Notes: generated by a model from the letters alone, not told the origin. A DNA stretch of 6,071 nucleotides from an uncultured Ruminococcus sp. (GCA_902783905.1 CACZSP010000001.1:1-6071); one strand, 5' to 3'; shown: positions 1-6,071, counted from the stretch's first letter. Numbers and translations: made by a program.

Positions 1-135
1 GCCGTCGCGGATTTCGGAAAGCTGGGGCGGAGCGATCCGTTTTTCGCCGACCTCGCCGCCATTGTAGCCGGGAACAACGGCCTCTGGTGCGCCGAGGCCG
101 AAAAATACCTGCTCGCAAACGCGAAGGATATCTGA
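1..135 (+). CDS. 3' end of an unrecognised protein (5' part outside window)
   Basis: The first frame is open from base 1 to a TGA at 133-135, giving the last 44 residues of a protein that begins upstream of the window. The tail reads as a soluble, probably helical C-terminus, with the stretch SDPFFADLAAIVAGNN followed by GLWCAEAEKYLL and ending NAKDI. I do not recognise the family; it does not resemble the rhamnulokinase or rhamnose isomerase C-termini I can recall. Its stop codon overlaps the ribosome binding site of the aldolase/dehydrogenase gene, with 15 bases between stop and start, so the two are probably co-transcribed and this protein is likely a partner in the same pathway. The frame is supported by this tight junction, by GC-rich third positions typical of the neighbours, and by the absence of another plausible frame. 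Confidence 0.7.
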   Translation, partial: AVADFGKLGRSDPFFADLAAIVAGNNGLWCAEAEKYLLANAKDI

Positions 136-140
136 AGGAG
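134..140 (+). promoter_or_regulatory. Ribosome binding site for the aldolase/dehydrogenase gene
   Basis: GAAGGAG overlaps the TGA stop of the upstream gene. It lies one base from the ATG at 142, which is too close, and ten bases from the in-frame ATG at 151, which is workable. It therefore favours 151 as the start. The same nine bases, CTGAAGGAG, recur at the next gene junction (2064-2072). Confidence 0.7.
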
Positions 141-150
141 AATGACAGTT

Positions 151-2067
151 ATGACCGATATGAATCCCGTCGCCGCTCTGGCGGAAATGTCAAACAGATA
201 CGGAAGCGATCCGTCCTTCGTTCTCGCCGGCGGAGGCAACACCTCGTACAAGGACGAAAAAGTCCTTTACGTAAAAGGATCGGGCACGGCCCTTGCGACT
301 ATAAAACCCGAAGAATTCGTGAAGATGGACAGGGAAAAGCTTTCCCTGATCCTGAAAAAAGAATATCCCGCGTCGGAGTCCGAGCGTGAGGCCGCCGTCC
401 TTTCGGATATGATGGCCGCCCGCCTGCCGGGCGAGACCCGCCGTCCAAGCGTCGAGACGATGCTGCACGATCTTTTTCCCTACAGGTTCGTCCTGCATCT
501 GCATCCCGCCGTCGTAAACGGCGTGACCTGCTCGAAGGACGGCGAAAAAGTCGCGTCGGAGCTTTTCCCCGACGCCGTCTGGGTCGGAAACTCCAAGCCG
601 GGTTACTGCCTTGCAGCGCTTTGCGACGAAGTCCTCGGCGGGTTTGAAAAAAAACGCGGTTTTTACCCGAAAACGGTATTCCTTCAGAATCACGGGGTGT
701 TTTTCGCGGCCGACAGCGTCGAAGAGCTGGATGAACTCGCCGCGGCGTGCATTGCCGCGATAAAAAGCAGGATAAAAGAATATCCGGATATGTCCGACGC
801 TCCCGCGGATACCGGAAAAGCTGCGCGCGTCGCTCCGGTCGTACGAGCCGTCTGGGGAGAGGGAGCTCCGGCAACCGTCAGATTCTGCCGCGCCGCCGCG
901 GTCGTCGGATACGATCCGTCAAACGGGTGTCTTTCTCCCGATCACATAGTCTACTGCAAGGCAAAGCAGCTGGTTCTGCGGGACGGGGACGATATCGCCG
1001 CCGCCTTTGCCGCGTTCAGGGCGGCAAACGGATACAAGCCGAAGATCGTTCTTTACGAAGGACTCGGCGCTTTCTGCTGCGGCGGGACCTTCAGGGAGGC
1101 CGTGATCGCCGAGGAGGTCTTCCGCGACGCCGTTTCGGTCTGCGTTTACGCCCGTTCCTTCGGAGGCGCCTCCTTTATGCCGGACGATCTCGTCGCCTTC
1201 ATCGTAGGATGGGAGGTGGAAAACTACCGTTCGAAGGTGTCGCTTTCGGCGGCTGCCGCCGGACGCCTCGACAGAAAGGTCGTCGTCGTGACCGGCGCCG
1301 CCCAGGGCTTCGGAAAGGGAATAGCCGAGGAGGCGGCAAAAGAGGGCGCGTATACCGTAATAGCCGATATGAACTACGAGGGCGCCGTGGCTCTCGCCTC
1401 GACGCTTCCTTCCTCCACCGGAGTCAGGGTGAACGTCACCGATGAAGAATCGGTGAAAAAGATGATCGAATACACCGTCCTCGAATACGGCGGCGTCGAC
1501 GTTCTCGTCAGCAACGCGGGAGTCGCCCGCGCCGGAGGACTCGACGAGATGACACGCGAGACCTTTGATTTCGTCACCGCGGTCAACTATACCGGTTATT
1601 TCCTCTGCGCGAAATACGCCTCGGCGGTGATGAAGATACAGCGCGCGGCGGATCCGTCCTACACTGCCGATATAATTGAGATCAATTCGAAGTCGGGACT
1701 TGCCGGCTCCAACAGGAACTTCGCCTACGCCGGAAGCAAATTCGGAGGGATCGGACTTACCCAGAGCTTTGCGCTCGAGCTCGCGCCCTTCGGCATCAAG
1801 GTCAACGCCGTCTGTCCCGGCAACTACCTCGACGGTCCGCTGTGGTCGGATCCCGAGAGAGGTCTTTTCGTTCAGTACCTGAACGCCGGAAAGGTCCCGG
1901 GAGCCAAAAACGTCGCCGACGTCAGAAAGTATTACGAATCGAAGGTTCCCCTCGGAAGAGGGTGTTTCCCCGCCGACGTGGCGAAAGCGATCATGTATAT
2001 CGTAGAACAGACCTACGAGACCGGCCAGGCGATACCCGTAACCGGCGGTCAGGAAATGCTGAACTGA
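151..2067 (+). CDS. Bifunctional class II aldolase / SrlD-like short-chain dehydrogenase
   Basis: This is a 638-residue cytosolic fusion. Residues 1 to about 360 form a class II aldolase/adducin domain with its extended C-terminal part. Visible motifs are the phosphate-binding GGGN (27-30) and GSG (43-45), a likely catalytic Glu102 in RPSVE, zinc ligands His116 and His118 in HLHP, and NHG with His181. Residues about 375-638 form a classical short-chain dehydrogenase: cofactor loop TGAAQGFG (381-388), Asp406 after strand 2 (suggesting NAD rather than NADP), NAG (455-457), catalytic Ser513, and Tyr526 and Lys530 in YAGSK. The dehydrogenase part resembles sorbitol-6-phosphate 2-dehydrogenase (INSKSG, KFGG, VPLGRGC and VTGGQEM near the end). 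Known relatives of this architecture include the RhaEW rhamnulose-1-phosphate aldolase/lactaldehyde dehydrogenases, usually nearer 690 residues. By inference it oxidises and cleaves a phosphorylated sugar or polyol; the substrate is unknown. ATG 142 would add three residues, but 151 fits the ribosome binding site better. Confidence 0.9.
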   Translation: MTDMNPVAALAEMSNRYGSDPSFVLAGGGNTSYKDEKVLYVKGSGTALATIKPEEFVKMDREKLSLILKKEYPASESEREAAVLSDMMAARLPGETRRPSVETMLHDLFPYRFVLHLHPAVVNGVTCSKDGEKVASELFPDAVWVGNSKPGYCLAALCDEVLGGFEKKRGFYPKTVFLQNHGVFFAADSVEELDELAAACIAAIKSRIKEYPDMSDAPADTGKAARVAPVVRAVWGEGAPATVRFCRAAAVVGYDPSNGCLSPDHIVYCKAKQLVLRDGDDIAAAFAAFRAANGYKPKIVLYEGLGAFCCGGTFREAVIAEEVFRDAVSVCVYARSFGGASFMPDDLVAFIVGWEVENYRSKVSLSAAAAGRLDRKVVVVTGAAQGFGKGIAEEAAKEGAYTVIADMNYEGAVALASTLPSSTGVRVNVTDEESVKKMIEYTVLEYGGVDVLVSNAGVARAGGLDEMTRETFDFVTAVNYTGYFLCAKYASAVMKIQRAADPSYTADIIEINSKSGLAGSNRNFAYAGSKFGGIGLTQSFALELAPFGIKVNAVCPGNYLDGPLWSDPERGLFVQYLNAGKVPGAKNVADVRKYYESKVPLGRGCFPADVAKAIMYIVEQTYETGQAIPVTGGQEMLN

Positions 2068-2072
2068 AGGAG
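2066..2072 (+). promoter_or_regulatory. Ribosome binding site that fixes the GTG start of the PHP gene
   Basis: GAAGGAG overlaps the TGA of the aldolase/dehydrogenase gene and stands six bases before the GTG at 2079. It identifies that GTG as the start, although the frame stays open further upstream. Stop and binding site are fused, which fits translational coupling. Confidence 0.75.
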
Positions 2073-2078
2073 TCCGAC

Positions 2079-3197
2079 GTGGCGACTTATATCAACAATC
2101 ACATACACACCGATTTTTCCTTCTCGCCGTATACTCCGGCCGAAGCCGCCCGCGCGGCCGCGGAGGCAGGACTGAAAACGGCCGGAATAATGGATCACGA
2201 CACCTGCGCCGGCTCACGCGAGTTTCTCGAGGCCGCCGGGAAGGCAAAAATACCCGCCACCTGCGGAGTCGAATGCCGCGTCTGCATGTCGGGCACGGCT
2301 CTCGAAGGGAGACGGCTGAACAATCCCGACCAGAAATCGGTGGCTTACGTCGCGATGCACGGGATCCCGCACAGATATTTCGACGAGGTAGACGCCTTCT
2401 TCGCCCCCTACCGGGAAAAAAGGAATATCCGCAACCGCGCCATGACCGAACGGCTCAACGCGCTTTTGTCCGGCGCGGGCATTACCCTCGATTTCGACCG
2501 GGACGTGCTGCCGCTTTCGCGGATGACGGTCACCGAGCGGCACATCCTGTTCGCTCTTGCAAAAAAGATCCTTGAGACGGCGGGCTCGCCGTCGGGAGCG
2601 GTATCCTTCCTTGAGGGGCGCCTCGGGCTGTCGCTGTCGGCCGCGGATAAAGAAAAGATACTGTCCGGGAGCTATACCGATTACCGCGTTCTCGGCGTTC
2701 TGAAGGCGCGTCTGGTCGAAAAGTTTTATATCGACGCGACCGACGAGTGCCCGCACGTGACCGAATTCATCCGGATGGTCAGGAAGTATTACGGAATAGC
2801 GGCCTACGCCTATCTCGGAGACGTGGGACAGTCGGTCACCGGAGACAAGAAAGCCCAGAAATTCGAAGACGACTATATCGATCTTCTGTTTTCCGAACTG
2901 AAGAGACTCGGCTTCGACGCCGTCACCTTTATGCCGACGCGCAACACGCCGGATCAGCTCGACCGGGTGATGTCGCTCTGCCGCGAATACGGATTTTTCC
3001 AGATCAGCGGGGAGGATATCAATTCGCCTTTCCAGTCGTTCGTCTGCCCGGCGTACGCTGACCCGAAGTTTTATCATCTCGTCGACGCCGCTTTCACCCT
3101 GATCGAATATGAGAAGGCGGCTTCTTTCGCTCCCTCCGCGGCGGTGAAAAAATATCCGCAGATCTTTGCGAACAGAAAAAATGGAACCGGCCTCTGA
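2079..3197 (+). CDS. PHP-domain metal-dependent phosphoesterase, divergent C-terminal motifs
   Basis: This gene encodes 372 residues and starts at GTG. The N-terminus is a clear PHP (polymerase and histidinol phosphatase) domain: His8 and His10 in NHIHTD, then Asp39-His40-Asp41 in IMDHDT, then Glu65 in GVEC, with a further candidate ligand His94. PHP proteins hydrolyse phosphomonoesters or nucleotide phosphates with a di- or trinuclear metal site. Residues about 105-235 form a mostly helical insertion, making the protein longer than the YciV-type phosphoesterases of about 290 residues. By eye, the AHP motif is replaced by AYL (Tyr245) and the GSDxH motif by GEDIN (Asp313 kept, His replaced by Asn315), so the metal site may differ. 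There is no signal peptide, so it is probably cytosolic. It follows the aldolase/dehydrogenase by 11 bases and overlaps the transporter by 17. By inference it acts on a phosphate ester in the same pathway; the substrate is unknown. Confidence 0.85.
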   Translation: MATYINNHIHTDFSFSPYTPAEAARAAAEAGLKTAGIMDHDTCAGSREFLEAAGKAKIPATCGVECRVCMSGTALEGRRLNNPDQKSVAYVAMHGIPHRYFDEVDAFFAPYREKRNIRNRAMTERLNALLSGAGITLDFDRDVLPLSRMTVTERHILFALAKKILETAGSPSGAVSFLEGRLGLSLSAADKEKILSGSYTDYRVLGVLKARLVEKFYIDATDECPHVTEFIRMVRKYYGIAAYAYLGDVGQSVTGDKKAQKFEDDYIDLLFSELKRLGFDAVTFMPTRNTPDQLDRVMSLCREYGFFQISGEDINSPFQSFVCPAYADPKFYHLVDAAFTLIEYEKAASFAPSAAVKKYPQIFANRKNGTGL

Positions 3198-4107
3198 AAA
3201 AGGACACCGGCTCCGCGGCAGTCTGATTCTTCTCGCCGGAGCCGTGATCTGGGGATTTGCCTTCGCGGCTCAGACGTCTGCGATGGACGACATGGGCGCT
3301 CTCGGTTACAACACCCTGCGCCTGCTGATCGGAGGTGTCGCCCTGGCGCTTCCGGCGTTTATATCGGCAAAAAGGAAATACCGGGATTCAAAGCCGGATA
3401 AAAGCGCCGTCCGGCGGCTGATCGTCTGCGGTCTGCTCTGCGGCGCCGCCCTTGCCGCGGCAAGTCTGTCCCAGCAGTACGGGATCGCGCTGACCCGCTC
3501 CCCCGGCAAGTCCAGCTTTATTACGTCGCTTTATATCATTATGGTCCCGGTGATCGGCCTTTTCACCGGACGCCGGCCTTCGGCCGTTCTCTGGCCGTGC
3601 GCCGCGGCGGCGGCCGTCGGCTTTCTGATCCTTTGCGGCGGATTCGACGTCCGGCCCGGACCCGGCGAGCTTATGCTCCTTGCATGCGCCGTCCTTTATT
3701 CGGTTCAGATAACGCTCGTCGACCGTTCCCTCTCGCTCGGGGTCGACCCGCTCTGCCTGTCCTGCGCGCAGTTTCTGGCAGGAGGGGCGATGCTGACTCC
3801 GTTTATGCTTGCTTTCGATCTGCCGCAGGCGGAAAGCGTCGTCCGCGGACTGCCGTCGCTGCTGTACGTTTCTCTCGTTTCCGGGGCGCTCGGCTTTACC
3901 TTTCAGATTATCGGTCAGCGGGACTGCCCGCCGACTCCCGCAAGTCTTCTTATGAGCCTCGAATCGGTTTTTGGGGCGCTCGGAGGATATATATTTCTTG
4001 ACGCGAAGCTGACGCCGCTTGAACTTTGCGGATGCGCGATAGTTCTGGTCGCCGTCACCGTCGCTCAGATTCCATTCGGATCCAAAAAACAAAAAACGTC
4101 TGAATAA
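3181..4107 (+). CDS. EamA/DMT-family membrane transporter
   Basis: This is a 308-residue integral membrane protein with two EamA repeats (about 12-152 and 162-297), five predicted helices each, the usual ten-helix drug/metabolite transporter plan. Typical features are WGFAF in helix 1, PGKSSFITSLYIIMVP (108-123) closing the first half, and SLESVFGALGGY (259-270) followed by LTPLELCGCAI (278-288) in the second. The tail is basic and short (SKKQKTSE). The family exports or imports small molecules such as amino acids, sugars or nucleotide derivatives, and the sequence does not reveal the substrate. The ATG at 3181 has no recognisable ribosome binding site and overlaps the PHP gene by 17 bases, so translation is probably coupled to that gene's termination. 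A TTG at 3166 would add five residues and is also without a site. By context it may carry a substrate or product of the neighbouring enzymes. Confidence 0.9.
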   Translation: MEPASEKGHRLRGSLILLAGAVIWGFAFAAQTSAMDDMGALGYNTLRLLIGGVALALPAFISAKRKYRDSKPDKSAVRRLIVCGLLCGAALAAASLSQQYGIALTRSPGKSSFITSLYIIMVPVIGLFTGRRPSAVLWPCAAAAAVGFLILCGGFDVRPGPGELMLLACAVLYSVQITLVDRSLSLGVDPLCLSCAQFLAGGAMLTPFMLAFDLPQAESVVRGLPSLLYVSLVSGALGFTFQIIGQRDCPPTPASLLMSLESVFGALGGYIFLDAKLTPLELCGCAIVLVAVTVAQIPFGSKKQKTSE

Positions 4108-4112
4108 AAATC

Positions 4113-4120
4113 AGGAGGTG
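4113..4120 (+). promoter_or_regulatory. Extended ribosome binding site for the EEP hydrolase gene
   Basis: AGGAGGTG is a full eight-base complement to the 16S anti-Shine-Dalgarno tail. It ends ten bases before the ATG at 4131, a rather long but usable spacing. The next in-frame ATG (4140) would be further away and would cut into the first beta strand of the fold. It is the strongest such site in the window. Confidence 0.7.
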
Positions 4121-4130
4121 CGCGAAAACC

Positions 4131-4988
4131 ATGATCCTTATGTCCAACAACCAGTGGAAATGCGACAAAAACAACTCTTACTGGGCGGAGAAGGGAGAAG
4201 ACTGCTCCGCCGAGGCAAGAGTCCCCGGACTCGTCAGGGCCTACCTGCAGGTGATGCCCGACGTACTCGGACTTCAGGAGGTCTCGCTCCGTCAGGCCGA
4301 ACTGATGATGAACGAAATGAAGCAGGTTGAGCTTCCCGACGGAAGCGTCGCCCGGTACGAGTATCTGTCGGGAGGGGACACACCCATCGTTTTCCGGCGC
4401 GACAAGCTGAAGCTGCTCGAATCGGGTTTCTTCCGTTACGACGAAGCGGTGCCCGGACTTACCGGAAGCTTCAACAACTCCGAGACGAAGTCGTATACCT
4501 GGGGCGTTTTCGAGGACAGGAACGACAAAAAGAGATTCGTCCTCACTTCCACGCATCTCTGGTGGAGATCGGGCAATCCGGCGTCCGCGAGCTACCAGGA
4601 GGGCTCGGATATCGCCCGCGAGTACCAGATAGGTCTCTGCGCCGAAAAGACCGAAGAGGTAATGAACAGATACTCCTGCCCCGGCGTTATCATGGGAGAT
4701 TTCAACGCCTCGATCAACAGCCTCTGCCTTAAAAAGGCGTTTTCTCTCGGCTGGGAGGAGGTCCACGATCTGGCGGTCGGCGACCGCAGCGAAACGAGAG
4801 GACATCATTCCTGCGGCACCAAGGGCTACGGCCGCACTCCCGACGGCGGAAAATACGAAAACGCAATCGACCACATCATAATCAAGAACGCCCCCGGCGC
4901 CGTCGTGAAGTATTTCAGACGCGTCGAGGACGAATGGTTCGACAAGATATCCGATCATTATCCGCTTTATATCGACGTGGAGTTCTGA
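4131..4988 (+). CDS. Endonuclease/exonuclease/phosphatase (EEP) fold hydrolase
   Basis: This 285-residue protein has the complete ordered motif set of the EEP (DNase I / exonuclease III / inositol phosphatase-like) fold. These are Asn7 in the first strand (SNNQW), metal-binding Glu50 in GLQEVS, the catalytic-type His142 in STHLWW, Asp190 and Asn192 in GDFNAS, Asp247-His248 in AIDHII, and terminal Asp275-His276 in SDHYPL. The family cleaves phosphodiester or phosphomonoester bonds in nucleic acids, lipids or inositol phosphates with magnesium. No signal peptide or membrane helix is visible, so it should be cytosolic. There is no DNA-repair gene nearby; the neighbours are carbohydrate enzymes and a transporter, so a small-molecule substrate is a fair inference but not shown. 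The gene follows the transporter by 23 bases. The segment around 224-246 (HHSCGT to the Asp-His) looks like a substrate loop specific to this subgroup. Confidence 0.88.
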   Translation: MILMSNNQWKCDKNNSYWAEKGEDCSAEARVPGLVRAYLQVMPDVLGLQEVSLRQAELMMNEMKQVELPDGSVARYEYLSGGDTPIVFRRDKLKLLESGFFRYDEAVPGLTGSFNNSETKSYTWGVFEDRNDKKRFVLTSTHLWWRSGNPASASYQEGSDIAREYQIGLCAEKTEEVMNRYSCPGVIMGDFNASINSLCLKKAFSLGWEEVHDLAVGDRSETRGHHSCGTKGYGRTPDGGKYENAIDHIIIKNAPGAVVKYFRRVEDEWFDKISDHYPLYIDVEF

Positions 4989-5028
4989 CCTGAAAACCGT
5001 CGGGAGAATATCGAATACGGAGTGAATA

Positions 5029-6027
5029 ATGATAAGCGTTGTCGTCCCGGTCTACAAAACCGAAAAATATCTCCCGCAGTGTATCGAAAGCATACTCGCG
5101 CAGTCCTTTGAGGACTTCGAGCTTCTGCTCGTCGACGACGGTTCGCCCGACGGAAGCGGAGCGATCTGCGACGGATACGCCGCCCGGGACGGAAGGATAA
5201 GAGTTTTTCACACCGAAAACTGCGGGGTATCGGAGGCGAGAAACACCGGGATAAAGGAGTCGGTCGGAGAGTATATCGCTTTCTGCGATTCGGACGACAG
5301 GGTTGGCAGAGACTGGCTGCGCCATATGTACGGCGCGGCTGTCGCGTCCGGCGCCGGGATCTGTTCCGGAGGAATGATCCTGGAGTACACCGACCGGCTC
5401 GCTGAAATAAAGGGAAGAGAGGGCGTTTTCTCGGCGAACGACGCCGTCAGGGAGCTCCTGGCAGAGAAGTTTTCCGTCAACGTCTGGAACAAGCTGTTCC
5501 GAAAGGACCTTTTCGACAACGTGGAGTTTCCGCCCGGGCGCAGCTCCGAGGACGTTATCACCACCGCTTTGCTTTTTGAGGCCGCGGATTCCGTCATCGG
5601 CATTCCGGCCGCGGATTATTTCTACCGTCAGAGGAAAAACAGTTCGGTCAGCATATACGGTATGAAACAGCTTGCCGACTACTGGGAGGTCCACCTCGAG
5701 AGATTCAGGCGGTTTTCCGTGATTCCTGAAATCGGAGGGGATCCCGAAACCTACGACAGACTTCTCATGTTCTGCGGAGGCGCGGCTTCGAAACTCTGGC
5801 GGTGGGCCTGGGGCACAGGGGATAACGGCAAAAACGAGCTGCTCGCAAACGCCAGAAAGTTCGTCAGGGAAATGATCCCGCGAAAGAGGGCAAAGGGATG
5901 GCCGGCGCATATCCGGCTTACTCTTCCGCTGATCAGACTCGGGGGTAAAGCGTCGCTTTATACGGCTTTCCTGATGAACCGGCTTCTGCGAAAATGCGTG
6001 AGAAACAACAACGAGCTGTTCGATTGA
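5029..6027 (+). CDS. Family 2 glycosyltransferase (GT-A fold)
   Basis: This 332-residue cytosolic or membrane-associated transferase starts with the hallmark strand ISVVVPVYKTEKYL. The nucleotide-sugar site shows Asp36-Asp37 in VDDGSPD, and the metal-binding DxD is Asp87-Ser-Asp89 in FCDSDD. GVSEARNTGI (66-75) is the usual helix between them. Further on, NVWNKLFRKDLF (151-162), Glu174-Asp175 in SSEDV, and the YRQRKNSSVS segment (199-208) match bacterial GT2 enzymes of cell-surface polysaccharide or glycolipid synthesis. The C-terminal 40 residues are basic and amphipathic, perhaps for membrane contact. The start is supported by CGGAG at 5018-5022, six bases upstream. The gene lies 40 bases after the EEP gene, the largest gap in the window, and no other surface-polysaccharide gene is visible, so whether it belongs functionally to the upstream unit is uncertain. 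Donor and acceptor sugars cannot be read. Confidence 0.92.
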   Translation: MISVVVPVYKTEKYLPQCIESILAQSFEDFELLLVDDGSPDGSGAICDGYAARDGRIRVFHTENCGVSEARNTGIKESVGEYIAFCDSDDRVGRDWLRHMYGAAVASGAGICSGGMILEYTDRLAEIKGREGVFSANDAVRELLAEKFSVNVWNKLFRKDLFDNVEFPPGRSSEDVITTALLFEAADSVIGIPAADYFYRQRKNSSVSIYGMKQLADYWEVHLERFRRFSVIPEIGGDPETYDRLLMFCGGAASKLWRWAWGTGDNGKNELLANARKFVREMIPRKRAKGWPAHIRLTLPLIRLGGKASLYTAFLMNRLLRKCVRNNNELFD

Positions 6028-6040
6028 TCACGTGCGGAAA

Positions 6041-6071
6041 TAGTATTTACACATTTTCGTTAATATTATAA
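6041..6071 (+). promoter_or_regulatory. AT-rich stretch, possible promoter of a downstream gene
   Basis: After the glycosyltransferase stop the composition drops to 5 G/C in the last 31 bases. A TTTACA (6046-6051, one mismatch to a -35 box) is followed after 15 bases by TATAA at the window edge (6067-6071), a possible truncated -10 box with a short spacer. No hairpin and U-run typical of a terminator is seen in 6028-6071. The call is weak because the sequence ends inside the candidate. Confidence 0.25.

Noticed and set aside
747..1445. Open + strand frame of 232 codons inside the aldolase/dehydrogenase gene
   Set aside because: The translation is extremely Arg- and Gly-rich with no fold-like pattern, a shifted-frame artefact of a GC-rich gene.
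151..2067. Naming the fusion rhaEW (rhamnulose-1-phosphate aldolase/lactaldehyde dehydrogenase)
   Set aside because: The architecture is similar, but the dehydrogenase half looks like SrlD, the length is shorter, and no other rhamnose gene is visible in the window.
1842..2078. Upstream extension of the PHP frame into the dehydrogenase gene
   Set aside because: It would overlap the dehydrogenase by 226 bases and add a basic, low-complexity segment. The GTG at 2079 has a well-placed ribosome binding site directly before the PHP strand.
2214..3077. Open frame (287 codons) on the minus strand opposite the PHP gene
   Set aside because: No domain or plausible initiation context; the + strand PHP gene explains the openness.
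4065..4958. Open frame (297 codons) on the minus strand opposite the EEP gene
   Set aside because: The EEP motifs are all in the + strand frame; the antisense product has no family features and would run into the transporter gene.
4989..5028. Possible promoter or terminator between the EEP and glycosyltransferase genes
   Set aside because: The 40 bases hold only the ribosome binding site; I see no paired -35/-10 boxes and no hairpin.
4915..5910. Long open frame (331 codons) on the minus strand opposite the glycosyltransferase
   Set aside because: The + strand carries an unmistakable GT2 with a ribosome binding site. The antisense translation shows no recognisable domain and is the usual by-product of GC-rich codon use.
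6025..6034. Overlapping palindromes TGATCA and CACGTG just after the last gene
   Set aside because: Too short and without a loop or U-run to be a terminator or a convincing operator; expected by chance.

Overview
The window is a compact, single-strand stretch of bacterial chromosome. All six genes (one only as its 3' end) are on the + strand, and coding sequence covers almost everything from base 1 to 6027. By eye on sampled lines GC is roughly 55-60 %. Strong AGGAG-type ribosome binding sites precede four genes. The protein styles (EamA transporter, GT2 with NKL and YxQR motifs, SrlD-like dehydrogenase) suggest a fairly GC-rich Bacillota, probably a gut-type Clostridia. That assignment is an inference, because no rRNA or marker gene is present.

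Layout: (1) 1-135, the last 44 codons of an unrecognised protein. (2) 151-2067, a 638-residue fusion of a class II (zinc) aldolase with a short-chain dehydrogenase; the dehydrogenase half looks like sorbitol-6-phosphate dehydrogenase (SrlD). (3) 2079-3197, a PHP-domain metal-dependent phosphoesterase starting at GTG. (4) 3181-4107, a ten-helix EamA/DMT transporter whose start lies inside the previous gene. (5) 4131-4988, an endonuclease/exonuclease/phosphatase (EEP) fold hydrolase without a signal peptide. (6) 5029-6027, a family 2 glycosyltransferase. The last 44 bases are non-coding and turn sharply AT-rich at the very end, perhaps the promoter of a following gene.

Genes 1 to 5 are separated by 15, 11, -17 and 23 bases, which fits one transcript with translational coupling. 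The gap to the glycosyltransferase is 40 bases, and its function is less obviously related. A reasonable reading is a small carbohydrate or polyol phosphate catabolism unit: the fusion enzyme would oxidise and cleave a phosphorylated sugar or polyol, the two hydrolases would remove or open phosphate esters, and the DMT protein would move a substrate or product across the membrane. The substrate cannot be read from the sequence.

The most notable points are the SrlD-like character of the dehydrogenase half, which argues against simply calling the fusion a rhamnulose-1-phosphate aldolase/lactaldehyde dehydrogenase; the PHP protein, which seems to have lost two C-terminal metal-binding histidines; and the pairing of two unrelated phosphoesterase folds in one unit. 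No mobile element, CRISPR array, RNA gene or terminator hairpin was seen.
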